Source: Massilia sp. IC2-278
Lineage (GTDB): Bacteria > Pseudomonadota > Gammaproteobacteria > Burkholderiales > Burkholderiaceae_D
NCBI RefSeq assembly: GCF_020708045.1
Contig: NZ_JAJFES010000003.1
Span: 310,001 to 374,000, forward strand
Reading direction: 5' to 3'
Length of the DNA: 64,000 nt
Shown here: positions 17,284 through 25,926 of the stretch, piece by piece
Layout of the letters: each line of letters opens with the position of its first letter
How positions within the stretch are numbered: position 1 is the first letter of the stretch
The notes under the pieces: model-generated
Database searches by the model: none
Seen by the model: the letters and a program-made list of their open reading frames with translations, nothing else
Told to the model about the DNA's origin: nothing
Made by a program: the position numbers and the translations under genes

Positions 17284-18645
17284 TTAGCCGGCGGCGTAGC
17301 CGCGGGTAGCCATGTCGGCCTTGACGCTGTCGTAATACTGGTCGCTGATGCGGTACTTGAACATCAGGACGCCCATCAGGAAATGGAAGAAGCCGGGGAT
17401 CACCGACAGCATCAGGGCAATGCCCTGCAGCGCCAGCGCCGACTGCTCCTGGTTCGGCTGGTAGTGGAAGTAGTCGAGCAGGATGCCGACCATGCCGCCC
17501 GCGATCGCCATGCCGGCCTTCTGGCAGACCGAGATGCCGCCAAAGGCGAAGCCCGACACCCGCTTGCCGGTCTTGACCTGGCCATAGTCGATGGTTTCGG
17601 CGATCGCCGACCAGAACACCGGGGCGTGCAAATCCACCACCAGGGACAGGATGAAGTACAGGACAAAGGCCAGCACGAAGTCGCCCGGCTGCACCAGGAA
17701 GTAGATCATCAGGCTGATGACGGCAACCAGGATCTGCGAGTTGCGGAACAGCTTGACCTTGCAGTAGAACTTGGTGGTCCAGGTGGACACCACCATTGCC
17801 AGGATCGCCGCCGCCACCCCGGTCGACAGGAAGGCCGAGACGGTGGCGGTGCTGCCGCCGAGGTAGTACTTGGCGTAGTAGATCGCGACCGAGCCGCGGA
17901 TCACGTAGCCGATGGTGCCGGTCAGGCACACGGCGCACAGGATCAGCCACTGGTCGTTTTGCATCAACACGCGCACCTGCTCGATCAGCGGCTGCTTCTC
18001 GACCTTGTGGATGACGCGCTCGGTGGTGGTGAAAAAGCACAGCAGGAACAGCAGCACGCCCATCGCGGCCATCACCGCCATCGCGGCCTGGTAGCCGGTG
18101 GCCGGGTTGCCGGCATCCCACCAGCTGGCCAGCAGCGGAACGATGATGGTCACCATGAAGGCGCCGATCTTGGCGAAGAACAGGCGGTAGCCGTTGGCCG
18201 ACAGGCGCTCCTGCGGGTTGGACGTCAGGCCGCTGATCAGCGAGATGTAGGGGATGCCGACGCCCGCCGTCATCAGCGTCATCAGGATGTAGGTCGAGTA
18301 GGCCCAGAGCAGCTTGGCGTCGTAGGTCCAGTCGGGCGTGGTGAAGACCAGGAAGACGCTCAGGCCGTAGGGCACGGCGAGCAGCAGCAGCCAGGGCCGG
18401 TAGCGCCCCCAGCGCGTGAGGACGGCATCGGTCACCTGCCCCATCGCCAGGTCGGCGACGGCGCCGATCACCTTGACGGCCACGAACAGGGCCGCCAGAT
18501 CGGCGGTGCGGATGCCGTAGATGTCGGTGTAGAAGAAGGTGATGATCAGCATCATCGACGAGATCACCACGTTGAGCGCCATGTCGCCGGCGCCGAAACC
18601 CGCTTTTTCGAGGGTGGAGAGGTGTTGTGTGTGTTGTGTGCGCAT
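17284..18645 (-). CDS. GPH-family sugar:cation symporter
   Basis: A 453-residue membrane transporter of the glycoside-pentoside-hexuronide family (MelB/XynP/YicJ type) with about twelve helices. Typical motifs are GDMALN near the first helix, DLAMGQVTDAVLTRWGRYRPW (helix 2-3 loop, with the conserved RxGRxRPW) and FWSAIAETIDYGQVKTGKR in the second half. Members carry disaccharides or short oligosides with Na+ or H+. Encoded next to a cytoplasmic GH43, it most likely imports arabino-oligosaccharides. The start at 18645 has GGGAG five bases upstream; in-frame ATGs at 18657 and 18744 lack a clear ribosome site. First gene of a four-gene operon under operator site 3. Confidence 0.85.
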   Translation of the reverse strand: MRTQHTQHLSTLEKAGFGAGDMALNVVISSMMLIITFFYTDIYGIRTADLAALFVAVKVIGAVADLAMGQVTDAVLTRWGRYRPWLLLLAVPYGLSVFLVFTTPDWTYDAKLLWAYSTYILMTLMTAGVGIPYISLISGLTSNPQERLSANGYRLFFAKIGAFMVTIIVPLLASWWDAGNPATGYQAAMAVMAAMGVLLFLLCFFTTTERVIHKVEKQPLIEQVRVLMQNDQWLILCAVCLTGTIGYVIRGSVAIYYAKYYLGGSTATVSAFLSTGVAAAILAMVVSTWTTKFYCKVKLFRNSQILVAVISLMIYFLVQPGDFVLAFVLYFILSLVVDLHAPVFWSAIAETIDYGQVKTGKRVSGFAFGGISVCQKAGMAIAGGMVGILLDYFHYQPNQEQSALALQGIALMLSVIPGFFHFLMGVLMFKYRISDQYYDSVKADMATRGYAAG

Positions 18646-18787
18646 GGCGCCTCCCATCAGGACGAGTCGGCGCCGGATGGGCGAGGGCTGGCCGCAGCGC
18701 AGCCGGTTGGGGTGCGTTTCATATGTCTCCTGTGACGCTGTCATGGTTGCCGTTGTGTCACGGCTTGCTTTAATACAATTGAATTCG

Positions 18788-18854
18788 ATAATAGGCCCTC
18801 GACCGAGATCAATCCAATCAATTTTTTGGGTAATTCAATATCGTTTTGCGTATC
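18788..18854 (-). promoter_or_regulatory. Promoter and operator site 3, upstream of symporter operon
   Basis: On the minus strand: GATACGC-AAAA-CGATATT (18854-18837), 19 bases, TTGGAT (18817-18812), 18 bases, TATTAT (18793-18788). The -10 differs from consensus at one position. The distal operator arm is weaker than in site 1. It sits 25 bases from the divergent site 5. Confidence 0.66.
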
Positions 18855-18878
18855 GGCGCCGATGCAATTGCCAATGCC

Positions 18879-18945
18879 GATGCCGATACGGATATCGGCC
18901 CATGGTTTTATGTGATTGGAAAAAACACAAGAAACGCATCACGCT
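18879..18945 (+). promoter_or_regulatory. Operator site 5 and -35 element, upstream of secreted GH43
   Basis: Plus strand: GATGCCG-ATAC-GGATATC (18879-18896), 19 bases, TTGGAA (18916-18921). The distance from operator to -35 element equals that of the four minus-strand sites. No good -10 is seen 17-18 bases further on (CACGCT at 18940-18945), so this promoter would be weak or strongly activator dependent. A second dyad with seven-base arms, GCCGATA/TATCGGC (18882-18899), overlaps it. Confidence 0.55.
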
Positions 18946-19018
18946 GTGCATGCCTGCCACAGGCTCAGCCGGACCGTCCCGCGTCCGGCCACGACCACGA
19001 TAATCACGGAGACATGCA

Positions 19019-21361
19019 ATGAAAGACACCCTTGCGCTATGGGGGCTGGGAGTGCTCCTGGCCTCGTCCCTGCTCTCCCCGAATGCGGCCGCCCAGGCCG
19101 GATTCACCCCGATCACCTTCCGCAACGCCTCGGTCCACGATCCATCGGTGATCAGGACGAACGACGGCTGGTATGTGTTCGGCTCGCACCTCGCCGCCGC
19201 CAGGAGCACCGACCTGATGAACTGGCAGCAGATCGCCAGCGGCGTCAGCGCCACCAATCCCCTGTTCCTGAATGGCTCGGCCAACGTGCTCACCGAACTG
19301 GCCGAGACCTTCAGCTGGGCGCAGTCGGACACCTTGTGGGCTGCGGACGTGAAGCAGCTTGCCGACGGCAGGTTCTACATGTACTACAACGCCTGCAAGG
19401 GCGACTCTCCGCGCTCGGCGCTCGGGATCGCGGTGGCCGACCGCGTCGAGGGTCCGTACGTCGACAAGGGCATCATCCTGCGCTCCGGCATGTGGGGCCA
19501 GGCCAGCCACGACGGCACGGTCTACGACGCGATGCGGCATCCGAACACGGTCGATCCGCATGTGTTTTCCGACAACGCCGGACGCCTGTGGATGGTCTAC
19601 GGCTCGTATTCGGGCGGCATCTTCATCATGCAGATGAACCCCAGCAATGGCATGCCGCTGGCGGGCCAGGGCTATGGCAAGCGCCTGATGGGCGGCAACC
19701 ACAGCCGCATCGAAGGCGCCTACGTGCTGTACAGCCCGGAGACCTCCTACTACTACCTGTTCACCTCCTTCGGCGGCCTGGACGCCAACGGCGGCTACAA
19801 CATGCGCGTGGCGCGCTCGCTCCGCCCGGACGGCCCTTACCTGGACGCCCAGGGCAAGGACATGGCCGAGGTCCGCTCGGATCCGGCCCGGCCGCTGTTC
19901 GACGACGCGTCGATCGCACCGCACGGCGTCAAGCTGATGGGGAACTTCCTGTTCGAGCGCAAGCTGGGCGAACCGGGCACCGGCATCGGCACCGGCTACG
20001 TGTCACCCGGCCACAATTCGGCCTATTACGACGCCGCCACCGGCCAGTACTTCCTGCTCTTCCATGCGCGCTTTCCCGAGCGCGGCGAGCAGCACGAGGT
20101 CCGCGTGCACCAGATGTTCATGAATGCCGACGGCTGGCCGGTCGTCGCGCCCTACCGCTATGCGAAGGAAAAGGCGGCGGCCGTGCGCCGCGAGTTTGTC
20201 GTTGGCGACTACCTGTACGTCAATCACGGCAAGGACATCTCGGCCGCGCTCAAGAAATCGCAAGCGATCACGCTCGGCACCGACGGCAGGATCACCGGGG
20301 CGGTGACCGGGACCTGGCGCCTGGCCGGGGCCAACCAGGTCGAGCTGGCGGTGGCGGGCGCCGCATCGCCGTTCAAGGGCGTTTTTATCAATCAGTGGAA
20401 TGAAACGTCGCAGAACTACGCCATGACGTTTTCCGCCCTCTCGCGCGAAGGCGTGGCGGTGTTCGGCAGCCGCCTGGTCCCGCGCACCGATGCGCAGGTG
20501 GTGAACGCGGTCCATGCGGAGCTCAGCCTGGGTAACACCGCGGCGGTGAGCGCCAACCTGAACCTGCCGACCTCGGGAGCGCGCGGCGCCGTCATCACCT
20601 GGACCTCGTCCAACCCCGCGGTCGTCAGCCACACCGGTATCGTCACCCCGGCCGCGAATGACGTCACCGTGACCCTGACCGCGCGCATCGGCAAGGGCAC
20701 GGCCAGCATTATCAAGACCTTCACGGTCACGGTGCGCAAGGCCGGCGGCCTGCTGGCGCATTACGCCTTCGAGGGCAGCCTGCTCGACAGCAGCGGCCTG
20801 TTCGGGCCGGGCACGGTGGTCGGCAGCCGGATCGACAGCGCGGGCGGCAGCATCGGTTTCGAAGCGGGCGTCAGGGGCAATGCCGCCGTCTTCAACGGCG
20901 CCAGCGGCATCCGCCTGCCGAACGGGCTGATATCCAGCAACAACTACACGGTTGCCCTCTGGCTCAAGCCCGCGCAGCTGACGCCGTTCACGACCACCTT
21001 CTTCGGCGCCAGGACGCCTGAGTCCTGGATCAGCCTGCTGCCGAAGGGGCACGACGCCGTGGGCGGCGCCTCGATGCTGTGGTCCGGCACCGCCTGGTAT
21101 GACGCGGGACTGGGCATGACCATCCCGGTGGGCCGCTGGTCGCACCTGGCTGTCACGGTCCGCAATGGCGCCGTGAATGTCTACGTGGATGGGGTCAGGC
21201 GCTTTAGCGGCGCCAACTTCCCGAACGTGTTCACCACCACGAACGGCGTATTCGCCCTCGGCGTGAATTGGTGGGATACGCCTTACAAGGGCTCCATGGA
21301 CGAGCTGCGCATCTATGGCACGGCCCTGAGCGACGCCGACGTGCTCGCCCTGGCGCGCTGA
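19019..21361 (+). CDS. Secreted multidomain GH43 arabinanase with bacterial Ig and LamG domains
   Basis: A 780-residue exported protein (signal peptide 1-26, ending AAAQA). The GH43 propeller spans about 28-370 with D41 (VHDPSV), D179 (NTVDPHV) and E232 (SRIEGAYV). Next is a beta domain (about 375-465) like the C-terminal domain of Abn2-type arabinanases, then an atrophied bacterial Ig-like domain (about 468-560, ITWTSSNPAVVS) and a C-terminal LamG/concanavalin-like domain (about 563-778, LLAHYAFEGSLLDSSG to GSMDELRIYGTALSDADV). The extra domains suggest binding to insoluble or cell-surface substrate. GGAGA lies upstream of the ATG. It is transcribed away from the symporter operon and is followed after 27 bases by the PEP-CTERM gene. 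Confidence 0.88.
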   Translation: MKDTLALWGLGVLLASSLLSPNAAAQAGFTPITFRNASVHDPSVIRTNDGWYVFGSHLAAARSTDLMNWQQIASGVSATNPLFLNGSANVLTELAETFSWAQSDTLWAADVKQLADGRFYMYYNACKGDSPRSALGIAVADRVEGPYVDKGIILRSGMWGQASHDGTVYDAMRHPNTVDPHVFSDNAGRLWMVYGSYSGGIFIMQMNPSNGMPLAGQGYGKRLMGGNHSRIEGAYVLYSPETSYYYLFTSFGGLDANGGYNMRVARSLRPDGPYLDAQGKDMAEVRSDPARPLFDDASIAPHGVKLMGNFLFERKLGEPGTGIGTGYVSPGHNSAYYDAATGQYFLLFHARFPERGEQHEVRVHQMFMNADGWPVVAPYRYAKEKAAAVRREFVVGDYLYVNHGKDISAALKKSQAITLGTDGRITGAVTGTWRLAGANQVELAVAGAASPFKGVFINQWNETSQNYAMTFSALSREGVAVFGSRLVPRTDAQVVNAVHAELSLGNTAAVSANLNLPTSGARGAVITWTSSNPAVVSHTGIVTPAANDVTVTLTARIGKGTASIIKTFTVTVRKAGGLLAHYAFEGSLLDSSGLFGPGTVVGSRIDSAGGSIGFEAGVRGNAAVFNGASGIRLPNGLISSNNYTVALWLKPAQLTPFTTTFFGARTPESWISLLPKGHDAVGGASMLWSGTAWYDAGLGMTIPVGRWSHLAVTVRNGAVNVYVDGVRRFSGANFPNVFTTTNGVFALGVNWWDTPYKGSMDELRIYGTALSDADVLALAR

Positions 21362-21388
21362 TCAACTTTACGACTACAGGATACGAAC

Positions 21389-21955
21389 ATGAAGAACCTG
21401 GTTTTTTCCCTTTTGATGCTTGCCTCGGCGGGCGCCTCCGCCGGCGTGATCGGCTTCGATGACCTGCCGGGCATCGAAACCGAGCCGATCGCCAATGGTT
21501 ACGCGGGTTTCGACTGGAGCGGGCTGGGCGCGATCCGCGCCGATGCCTATCCCGGCAGCGGCTATGCCGCGGGCACGGTCTCGTTTGCGAACACGGCGTT
21601 CAACCTCGGCGGCGGCACCGCCGCGATCTCCAGGGCGGGCGGATTCGACTTCGTCGGCGCGTTTTTCACCTCGGCCTGGCTCGAGCAGGAACTCGCCTTC
21701 GAGGGCTGGCGCGACGGGGTGCTGGTGTATGCCAGCCCCGCATCGTACGTGATCGACACCGCCACCCCGCTGTGGATCGGCCTTGGCTGGTCAGGTATCG
21801 ATACCCTGCTGATCTATAACAGCAGCGGGACGCAATGGGCCATGGATGAATTCACCGTTCCGGAACCCGCTTCGCTGTCGCTGCTCGGCGCGGCGCTGGC
21901 GGGGATGGCGCTGGTGCGCAGGCGCAGGCCGCTCGCATCCGTTCCGGCAGCGTGA
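21389..21955 (+). CDS. PEP-CTERM sorting-signal protein
   Basis: A 188-residue exported protein of unknown function. It has a signal peptide (1-18, ending ASA) and ends in a textbook PEP-CTERM tail: VPEPASLSLLGAALAGMA at 157-174, then RRRR. Such tails are recognised by an exosortase (EpsH/XrtA type) that is not in this window. The middle is rich in G, A, W and aromatic residues and looks like a small beta-sandwich, but I recognise no named domain and no catalytic motif. It lies 27 bases after the secreted arabinanase and shares its terminator, so co-expression is likely. A link to arabinan degradation is inference from position. Confidence 0.85.
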   Translation: MKNLVFSLLMLASAGASAGVIGFDDLPGIETEPIANGYAGFDWSGLGAIRADAYPGSGYAAGTVSFANTAFNLGGGTAAISRAGGFDFVGAFFTSAWLEQELAFEGWRDGVLVYASPASYVIDTATPLWIGLGWSGIDTLLIYNSSGTQWAMDEFTVPEPASLSLLGAALAGMALVRRRRPLASVPAA

Positions 21956-21999
21956 TCGGGCAGGTTTAGGCTTTGCTGTAAAGAGATCGTGAAACAGGA

Positions 22000-22026
22000 A
22001 TGGCCCCGTCGAGGGGCCATTTTTTT
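22000..22026 (+). terminator. Rho-independent terminator after the PEP-CTERM gene
   Basis: Arms ATGGCCCC (22000-22007) and GGGGCCAT (22013-22020) pair perfectly around a five-base loop and are followed by six T. Confidence 0.9.
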
Positions 22027-22130
22027 GACCAGACCGGCCTTTACTGTGTCGAACCGCGCCAGCGGGAATAGCGGCTCGGCCATGCAGTCTTCCCTGATCA
22101 AACCCATCCACAGCAAACGGTGACAGCGAC

Positions 22131-22172
22131 AATAACAAAAGGGCGTTGCCGGTCATCGACCGAGCAACGCCC
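22131..22172 (-). terminator. Terminator after the TonB-dependent receptor gene
   Basis: Arms GGGCGTTGC (22141-22149) and GCAACGCCC (22164-22172) form a nine-pair stem. Read on the minus strand the stem is followed by TTTTGTTATT. It ends the receptor transcript. Confidence 0.8.
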
Positions 22173-22203
22173 TTTCCGGCTAACGGGTCGACCGACCCAG
22201 GAC

Positions 22204-25080
22204 TTACATCTTCCAGCGCAAGGCGGCCGAGACCGAACGACCGACCTGGACCGTGCCGAAGTTGGTGATCTGCTGGTTACCCGCCTCGCCGAAGTGGTAG
22301 TACTGCCGCTGCATCTCGTTCGTCAGGTTGATGGCGCCGATATCGACCGACATCCTGTCATTGACCTTGTACGAGATTTGCATGTCCACGCTCTTTTCCG
22401 GTTGACGCCAGATACCGATCGGATTTGCAAACAGGGCGGCTTCGTTGGCGGCCAGGAAGGCCGAGCGCCAGACATACGACAGGCGCGCGCTGACCGGACC
22501 CTTTTCGTAAGCCAGGGTGGCGTTATACGAACGGTCGGACACCCCGAAGAACGGCGTTTCGAGCTGGGCGATGATCTCGCCGGCATTATTCGCCTCGGGC
22601 ACGTTCTGCGACGAGCTGAGTCGGGTATAACTGGCCTGGACGCCCAACCCTTCCAGTGGCCCCGGCAGCCATTTCGGGAAATAGATCAAGCCGAGCTCGA
22701 CGCCTTTGATCGTGCCGTCGGAAGCGTTGACCGGCGAGTTGATGACGTAATCATAGCCGTTCGTATGGTCGCCGCCCGAGGTCGAGTTGCGGAATGGGTC
22801 GTCCGCCGGGTCGACGTGAACCCTGCGGCGCAGGGGCACGACCAGGCCGTCGATCTTGCGCTTGAACAGCGTGCCGTAGAGTGCGCTGTCTTTCTGGAAA
22901 TACCACTCCCCTGTCAGGTCGAAGTTCTTGGAGAGCGTCGGCTTCAGGTCCGGATTGCCGCCGGTGCCCGAGCCGTAGCCCACCCGCGACACGTCGTCGG
23001 CGAGTTGCAGGACAGGATTCAGGTCGCCAAAGTTCGGGCGGCGCAGGGTCTTACCGAAGTTGAAGCGCACTACGACGTCCTTGGTCGGATCGTAGGTCAG
23101 CGTCAGGCTGGGCAGCAACTTGCTGGTCGACTTGCTGGCGCCGGACGGCGTGACCGCCCTGGTGGTGGCATCGACCTGGTAGAAGGTCATGTCCGTATCG
23201 ACCTTGGTGTAGCGCACGCCGACATTCGCGCGCAGGCGATTGCCGAACAGCTCGCTCTGGAAATTCCCCATCAGGTAGAGATTGCTCGTCTTTTCCTCGA
23301 CCTCGAAGGTCTTCTGCAGGCGCAGTTGATCCGTGGTCAGGAAGTTGCTGTTGACCGAGTTGTAGAGCCTGCGCCAGTCGTCGATATTGTCGCGAATATA
23401 ATAGGCATTCGGTTCCAGCCATGAGCGCGGAACGTCCGAGATGTCGGTGCCGAAGTTCGAATTGATGTGGGCATACTCCGGACCGAGCGTGGCGAGGTTA
23501 CGGCCCAGGAAGGCCGATTGCGTCCGGTTCGCCTCCGACGCCTTGCGCACGTCGTGGCGCGCACCGAACTGGAGCGTTTCCAGCGCGCCCCAGGCGGCAT
23601 CGAAGACGCCCGACAGGCTGGCCGTCGCGGCGCTGCCCTTGTTGCGGTTGGCGTTATCGTAGAACTCCGCCACGTTCCACTTGGTCGGGTCGACCAGGTC
23701 GGCATTGTTATTGAAACGGAACGCCGTATCGCCGTTGCCGTCATTGAAGTCGACGTCGATGGAAGGTGCGACGCGATCAATCCGGGTGGCGGTGAATTGC
23801 GTGTCGAACTTGCTTGTCTGGTAAGACAAATCGCCGTCCAGCTTCAGGCGACTGCCGATATTCCACTTGCCGTTCAGGGCATACACGAAGGAATCCGTTT
23901 TCGACGTGGTGTAGTCGCCGCTGTTGAAGCCATAGACGTTATTGACGGTGCGGCTCTTGATGACGTTCGTTCCCGGGAAGGTCGTGATCGTCCCTGCAGG
24001 GTTGCTTCCGAGGTCGCCCCACCAGTCGACAAAGCTGAACAGCAGCTGATTGAAGGCCTTGTCGCGATAACCGTTGTACATCGATTCGAAGGTATAGACC
24101 GCATCGCTGTTCGGCTTCCACTGCAAGGCGACCGTGGCGGCAGGACGCTTGCGTTCACCCTGGACGTCGCTCTGGAAGACGGCGTCGCGCGCCAGGTAAT
24201 ACGGATATGCCTGGCCATTGAAATTCAGCGTCGAACCCGCTGCCGTCGGCAGGCCGGTACGGGTACCGGGCGCCCAGATATTGTTGTCGGTGATGCGCTG
24301 CAAGGGGATATAACCTGCCGGAACTTCGGCCGGGTTCGCGCTGGTGAACGGGACCATGGCGCCCGGCGTCACGCTTTCATTGCGGTATTTCGTCTGGGCA
24401 GCCGCCAGGTTGACCAGTGCGCCGACTTCGCCGATGCCGGTTTCCCAGCGGTTGCTAAACATGGCGCTGAGCTGCGGATTCCATTTTTCGGCAGGATCGA
24501 GATAGGTTTCACGCGCCGACAGCGACACTTTCGGCCCCTTGAAATCGAAAGGCCGCAGCGACTTGACGTCGATCTGGCCGGCAATCCCGGTTTCCAGCTG
24601 GCTGGCATCGCGCGTCTTGTAGACGTCGATCTGGCGCACCAGGGTCGAGGGGATGTCCTGCAGCGCGACCTGGGTGCCGGACGCGGTGAAGATGTTCCGG
24701 CCGTTCCAGGTGGTCTGGACGTCGGGCAGGCCACGGATCGACAAGGTGCCGACCTCGCCGCCGGCGCGGTTCGTGACCTGGATCCCCGTCACGCGCTGCA
24801 GCGCTTCGACGACATTGTTATCGGGCAGCTTGCCGATGTCTTCGGCAACGACCGATTCCACGACCTGGTCGTTGTTGCGCTTGAGCGCCAGGCTCTTGAT
24901 GAGCGATGCCTTGACGCCGGTGACGACCACGGTCTGCATGTCACCCGGCTCCTTCGTCTCGGCGGTCGTCTCGGCGGTCGTCTGCGCCCACACCGAGGCG
25001 CTGCTGAGCAGACCTGCGCCCATCAGCGCAGTCACGGTCCGCTTCAAGGCTAATGGACGTGCTGATGCTTGCGATTTCAT
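22204..25080 (-). CDS. TonB-dependent outer-membrane receptor, predicted arabino-oligosaccharide uptake
   Basis: A 958-residue receptor of the TonB-Xanth-Caul type found in carbohydrate uptake loci. Signal peptide about 1-33 (ending VWAQ), TonB-box-like MQTVVVTG near 48, a plug domain (about 55-190: LPDNNVVEALQRVTGIQV, LSIRGL), then a 22-strand barrel with a terminal strand ending SVSAALRWKM. AGGAG lies just upstream of the ATG. It has its own promoter with operator site 4 and its own terminator. It converges with the secreted arabinanase/PEP-CTERM unit. There is no SusD-type partner, as expected outside Bacteroidetes. The ligand is inferred from context. Confidence 0.88.
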   Translation of the reverse strand: MKSQASARPLALKRTVTALMGAGLLSSASVWAQTTAETTAETKEPGDMQTVVVTGVKASLIKSLALKRNNDQVVESVVAEDIGKLPDNNVVEALQRVTGIQVTNRAGGEVGTLSIRGLPDVQTTWNGRNIFTASGTQVALQDIPSTLVRQIDVYKTRDASQLETGIAGQIDVKSLRPFDFKGPKVSLSARETYLDPAEKWNPQLSAMFSNRWETGIGEVGALVNLAAAQTKYRNESVTPGAMVPFTSANPAEVPAGYIPLQRITDNNIWAPGTRTGLPTAAGSTLNFNGQAYPYYLARDAVFQSDVQGERKRPAATVALQWKPNSDAVYTFESMYNGYRDKAFNQLLFSFVDWWGDLGSNPAGTITTFPGTNVIKSRTVNNVYGFNSGDYTTSKTDSFVYALNGKWNIGSRLKLDGDLSYQTSKFDTQFTATRIDRVAPSIDVDFNDGNGDTAFRFNNNADLVDPTKWNVAEFYDNANRNKGSAATASLSGVFDAAWGALETLQFGARHDVRKASEANRTQSAFLGRNLATLGPEYAHINSNFGTDISDVPRSWLEPNAYYIRDNIDDWRRLYNSVNSNFLTTDQLRLQKTFEVEEKTSNLYLMGNFQSELFGNRLRANVGVRYTKVDTDMTFYQVDATTRAVTPSGASKSTSKLLPSLTLTYDPTKDVVVRFNFGKTLRRPNFGDLNPVLQLADDVSRVGYGSGTGGNPDLKPTLSKNFDLTGEWYFQKDSALYGTLFKRKIDGLVVPLRRRVHVDPADDPFRNSTSGGDHTNGYDYVINSPVNASDGTIKGVELGLIYFPKWLPGPLEGLGVQASYTRLSSSQNVPEANNAGEIIAQLETPFFGVSDRSYNATLAYEKGPVSARLSYVWRSAFLAANEAALFANPIGIWRQPEKSVDMQISYKVNDRMSVDIGAINLTNEMQRQYYHFGEAGNQQITNFGTVQVGRSVSAALRWKM

Positions 25081-25140
25081 ACGTCTCCTGTATTTTTAAT
25101 TATGTGAAATTTTCTTTTTAAATTGGCATTGCTGTAGATC

Positions 25141-25207
25141 ATGTTAGAGATCCAACACTGATCGAGCTAATGATTTTTTCTGGGTTTCCAATACCGGTTT
25201 CGGTATC
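25141..25207 (-). promoter_or_regulatory. Promoter and operator site 4, upstream of TonB-dependent receptor
   Basis: On the minus strand: GATACCG-AAAC-CGGTATT (25207-25190, six of seven arm positions paired), 19 bases, TTAGCT (25170-25165), 18 bases, TAACAT (25146-25141). The -35 is the poorest of the set while the operator is one of the best. Beyond it, 25208-25335 holds nothing I can identify. Confidence 0.66.
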
Positions 25208-25335
25208 AGCTCAGCGTCCCGGGCAACAAAACCCAGGGCCGGGCCGGCTACCTCTGTCCCGGCAGCATGGCGGCGTTGACCTGTGCGGTCCGGTGCCGAT
25301 GGTCTAAGCGATGTGGGAGTGGTCAAACTGAAATA

Positions 25336-25369
25336 CAAAACAAAACGGGCCTCAGTAATGAGGCCCGTT
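25336..25369 (-). terminator. Terminator after the tRNA cluster
   Basis: Arms AACGGGCCTCA (25344-25354) and TGAGGCCCGTT (25359-25369) form an eleven-pair stem with loop GTAA; the minus strand continues into TTGTTTTG. It ends the pgsA-tRNA transcript. Confidence 0.9.
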
Positions 25370-25380
25370 CGGATGTAATG

Positions 25381-25454
25381 TGGAGGCGAGGACGGGAGTC
25401 GAACCCGTCTAGACGGCTTTGCAGGCCGCTGCATAACCGCTTTGCTACCTCGCC
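25381..25454 (-). tRNA. tRNA-Cys (GCA)
   Basis: 74 bases including the encoded CCA. Acceptor GGCGAGG pairs with CCTCGCC; the T arm contains GGTTCGACTCC; the anticodon loop contains GCA. It is the last gene after the four tRNA-Gly copies, the same order as glyW-cysT after pgsA in E. coli. Confidence 0.96.
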
Positions 25455-25531
25455 AGAGGATATAGTGCGCTTGAGCGATGCGAACGGTTATGAGCCGCAT
25501 CAACAAGGGAAGAGCTTGTCTTCCTGAATTC

Positions 25532-25607
25532 TGGAGCGGGAGAAGAGTCTCGAACTCTCGACCTCAACCTTGGCAAGGTTGCGCTCTACCAACTGAGCTA
25601 CTCCCGC
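25532..25607 (-). tRNA. tRNA-Gly (GCC), copy 4 in transcript order
   Basis: 76 bases with encoded CCA. Acceptor GCGGGAG/CTCCCGC, D arm AGCTCAGTTGGTAGAGC, anticodon loop with GCC, T loop TTCGAGA. Identical to the three copies at 25638, 25763 and 25927. Confidence 0.97.
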
Positions 25608-25637
25608 ATAGGAGCCCTACTAATGACACTCGCTTAC

Positions 25638-25713
25638 TGGAGCGGGAGAAGAGTCTCGAACTCTCGACCTCAACCTTGGCAAGGTTGCGCTCTACCAACT
25701 GAGCTACTCCCGC
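25638..25713 (-). tRNA. tRNA-Gly (GCC), copy 3
   Basis: Identical in all 76 positions to the copy at 25532-25607; 30 bases separate the two. Confidence 0.97.
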
Positions 25714-25762
25714 ACGGAGTGTACTGCCAACTGCTTTACAAATTACTACCGGTATTCCTGAA

Positions 25763-25838
25763 TGGAGCGGGAGAAGAGTCTCGAACTCTCGACCTCAACC
25801 TTGGCAAGGTTGCGCTCTACCAACTGAGCTACTCCCGC
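25763..25838 (-). tRNA. tRNA-Gly (GCC), copy 2
   Basis: Identical 76-base copy with encoded CCA, 49 bases from the copy at 25638-25713. Confidence 0.97.
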
Positions 25839-25926
25839 ATTCTGGAGACACGCATTATCGCAGAAATTGTTTCAACTTCCAAGACAACTTGTTACTACCG
25901 TATTACATCCGACTTCTTGCAAACTT

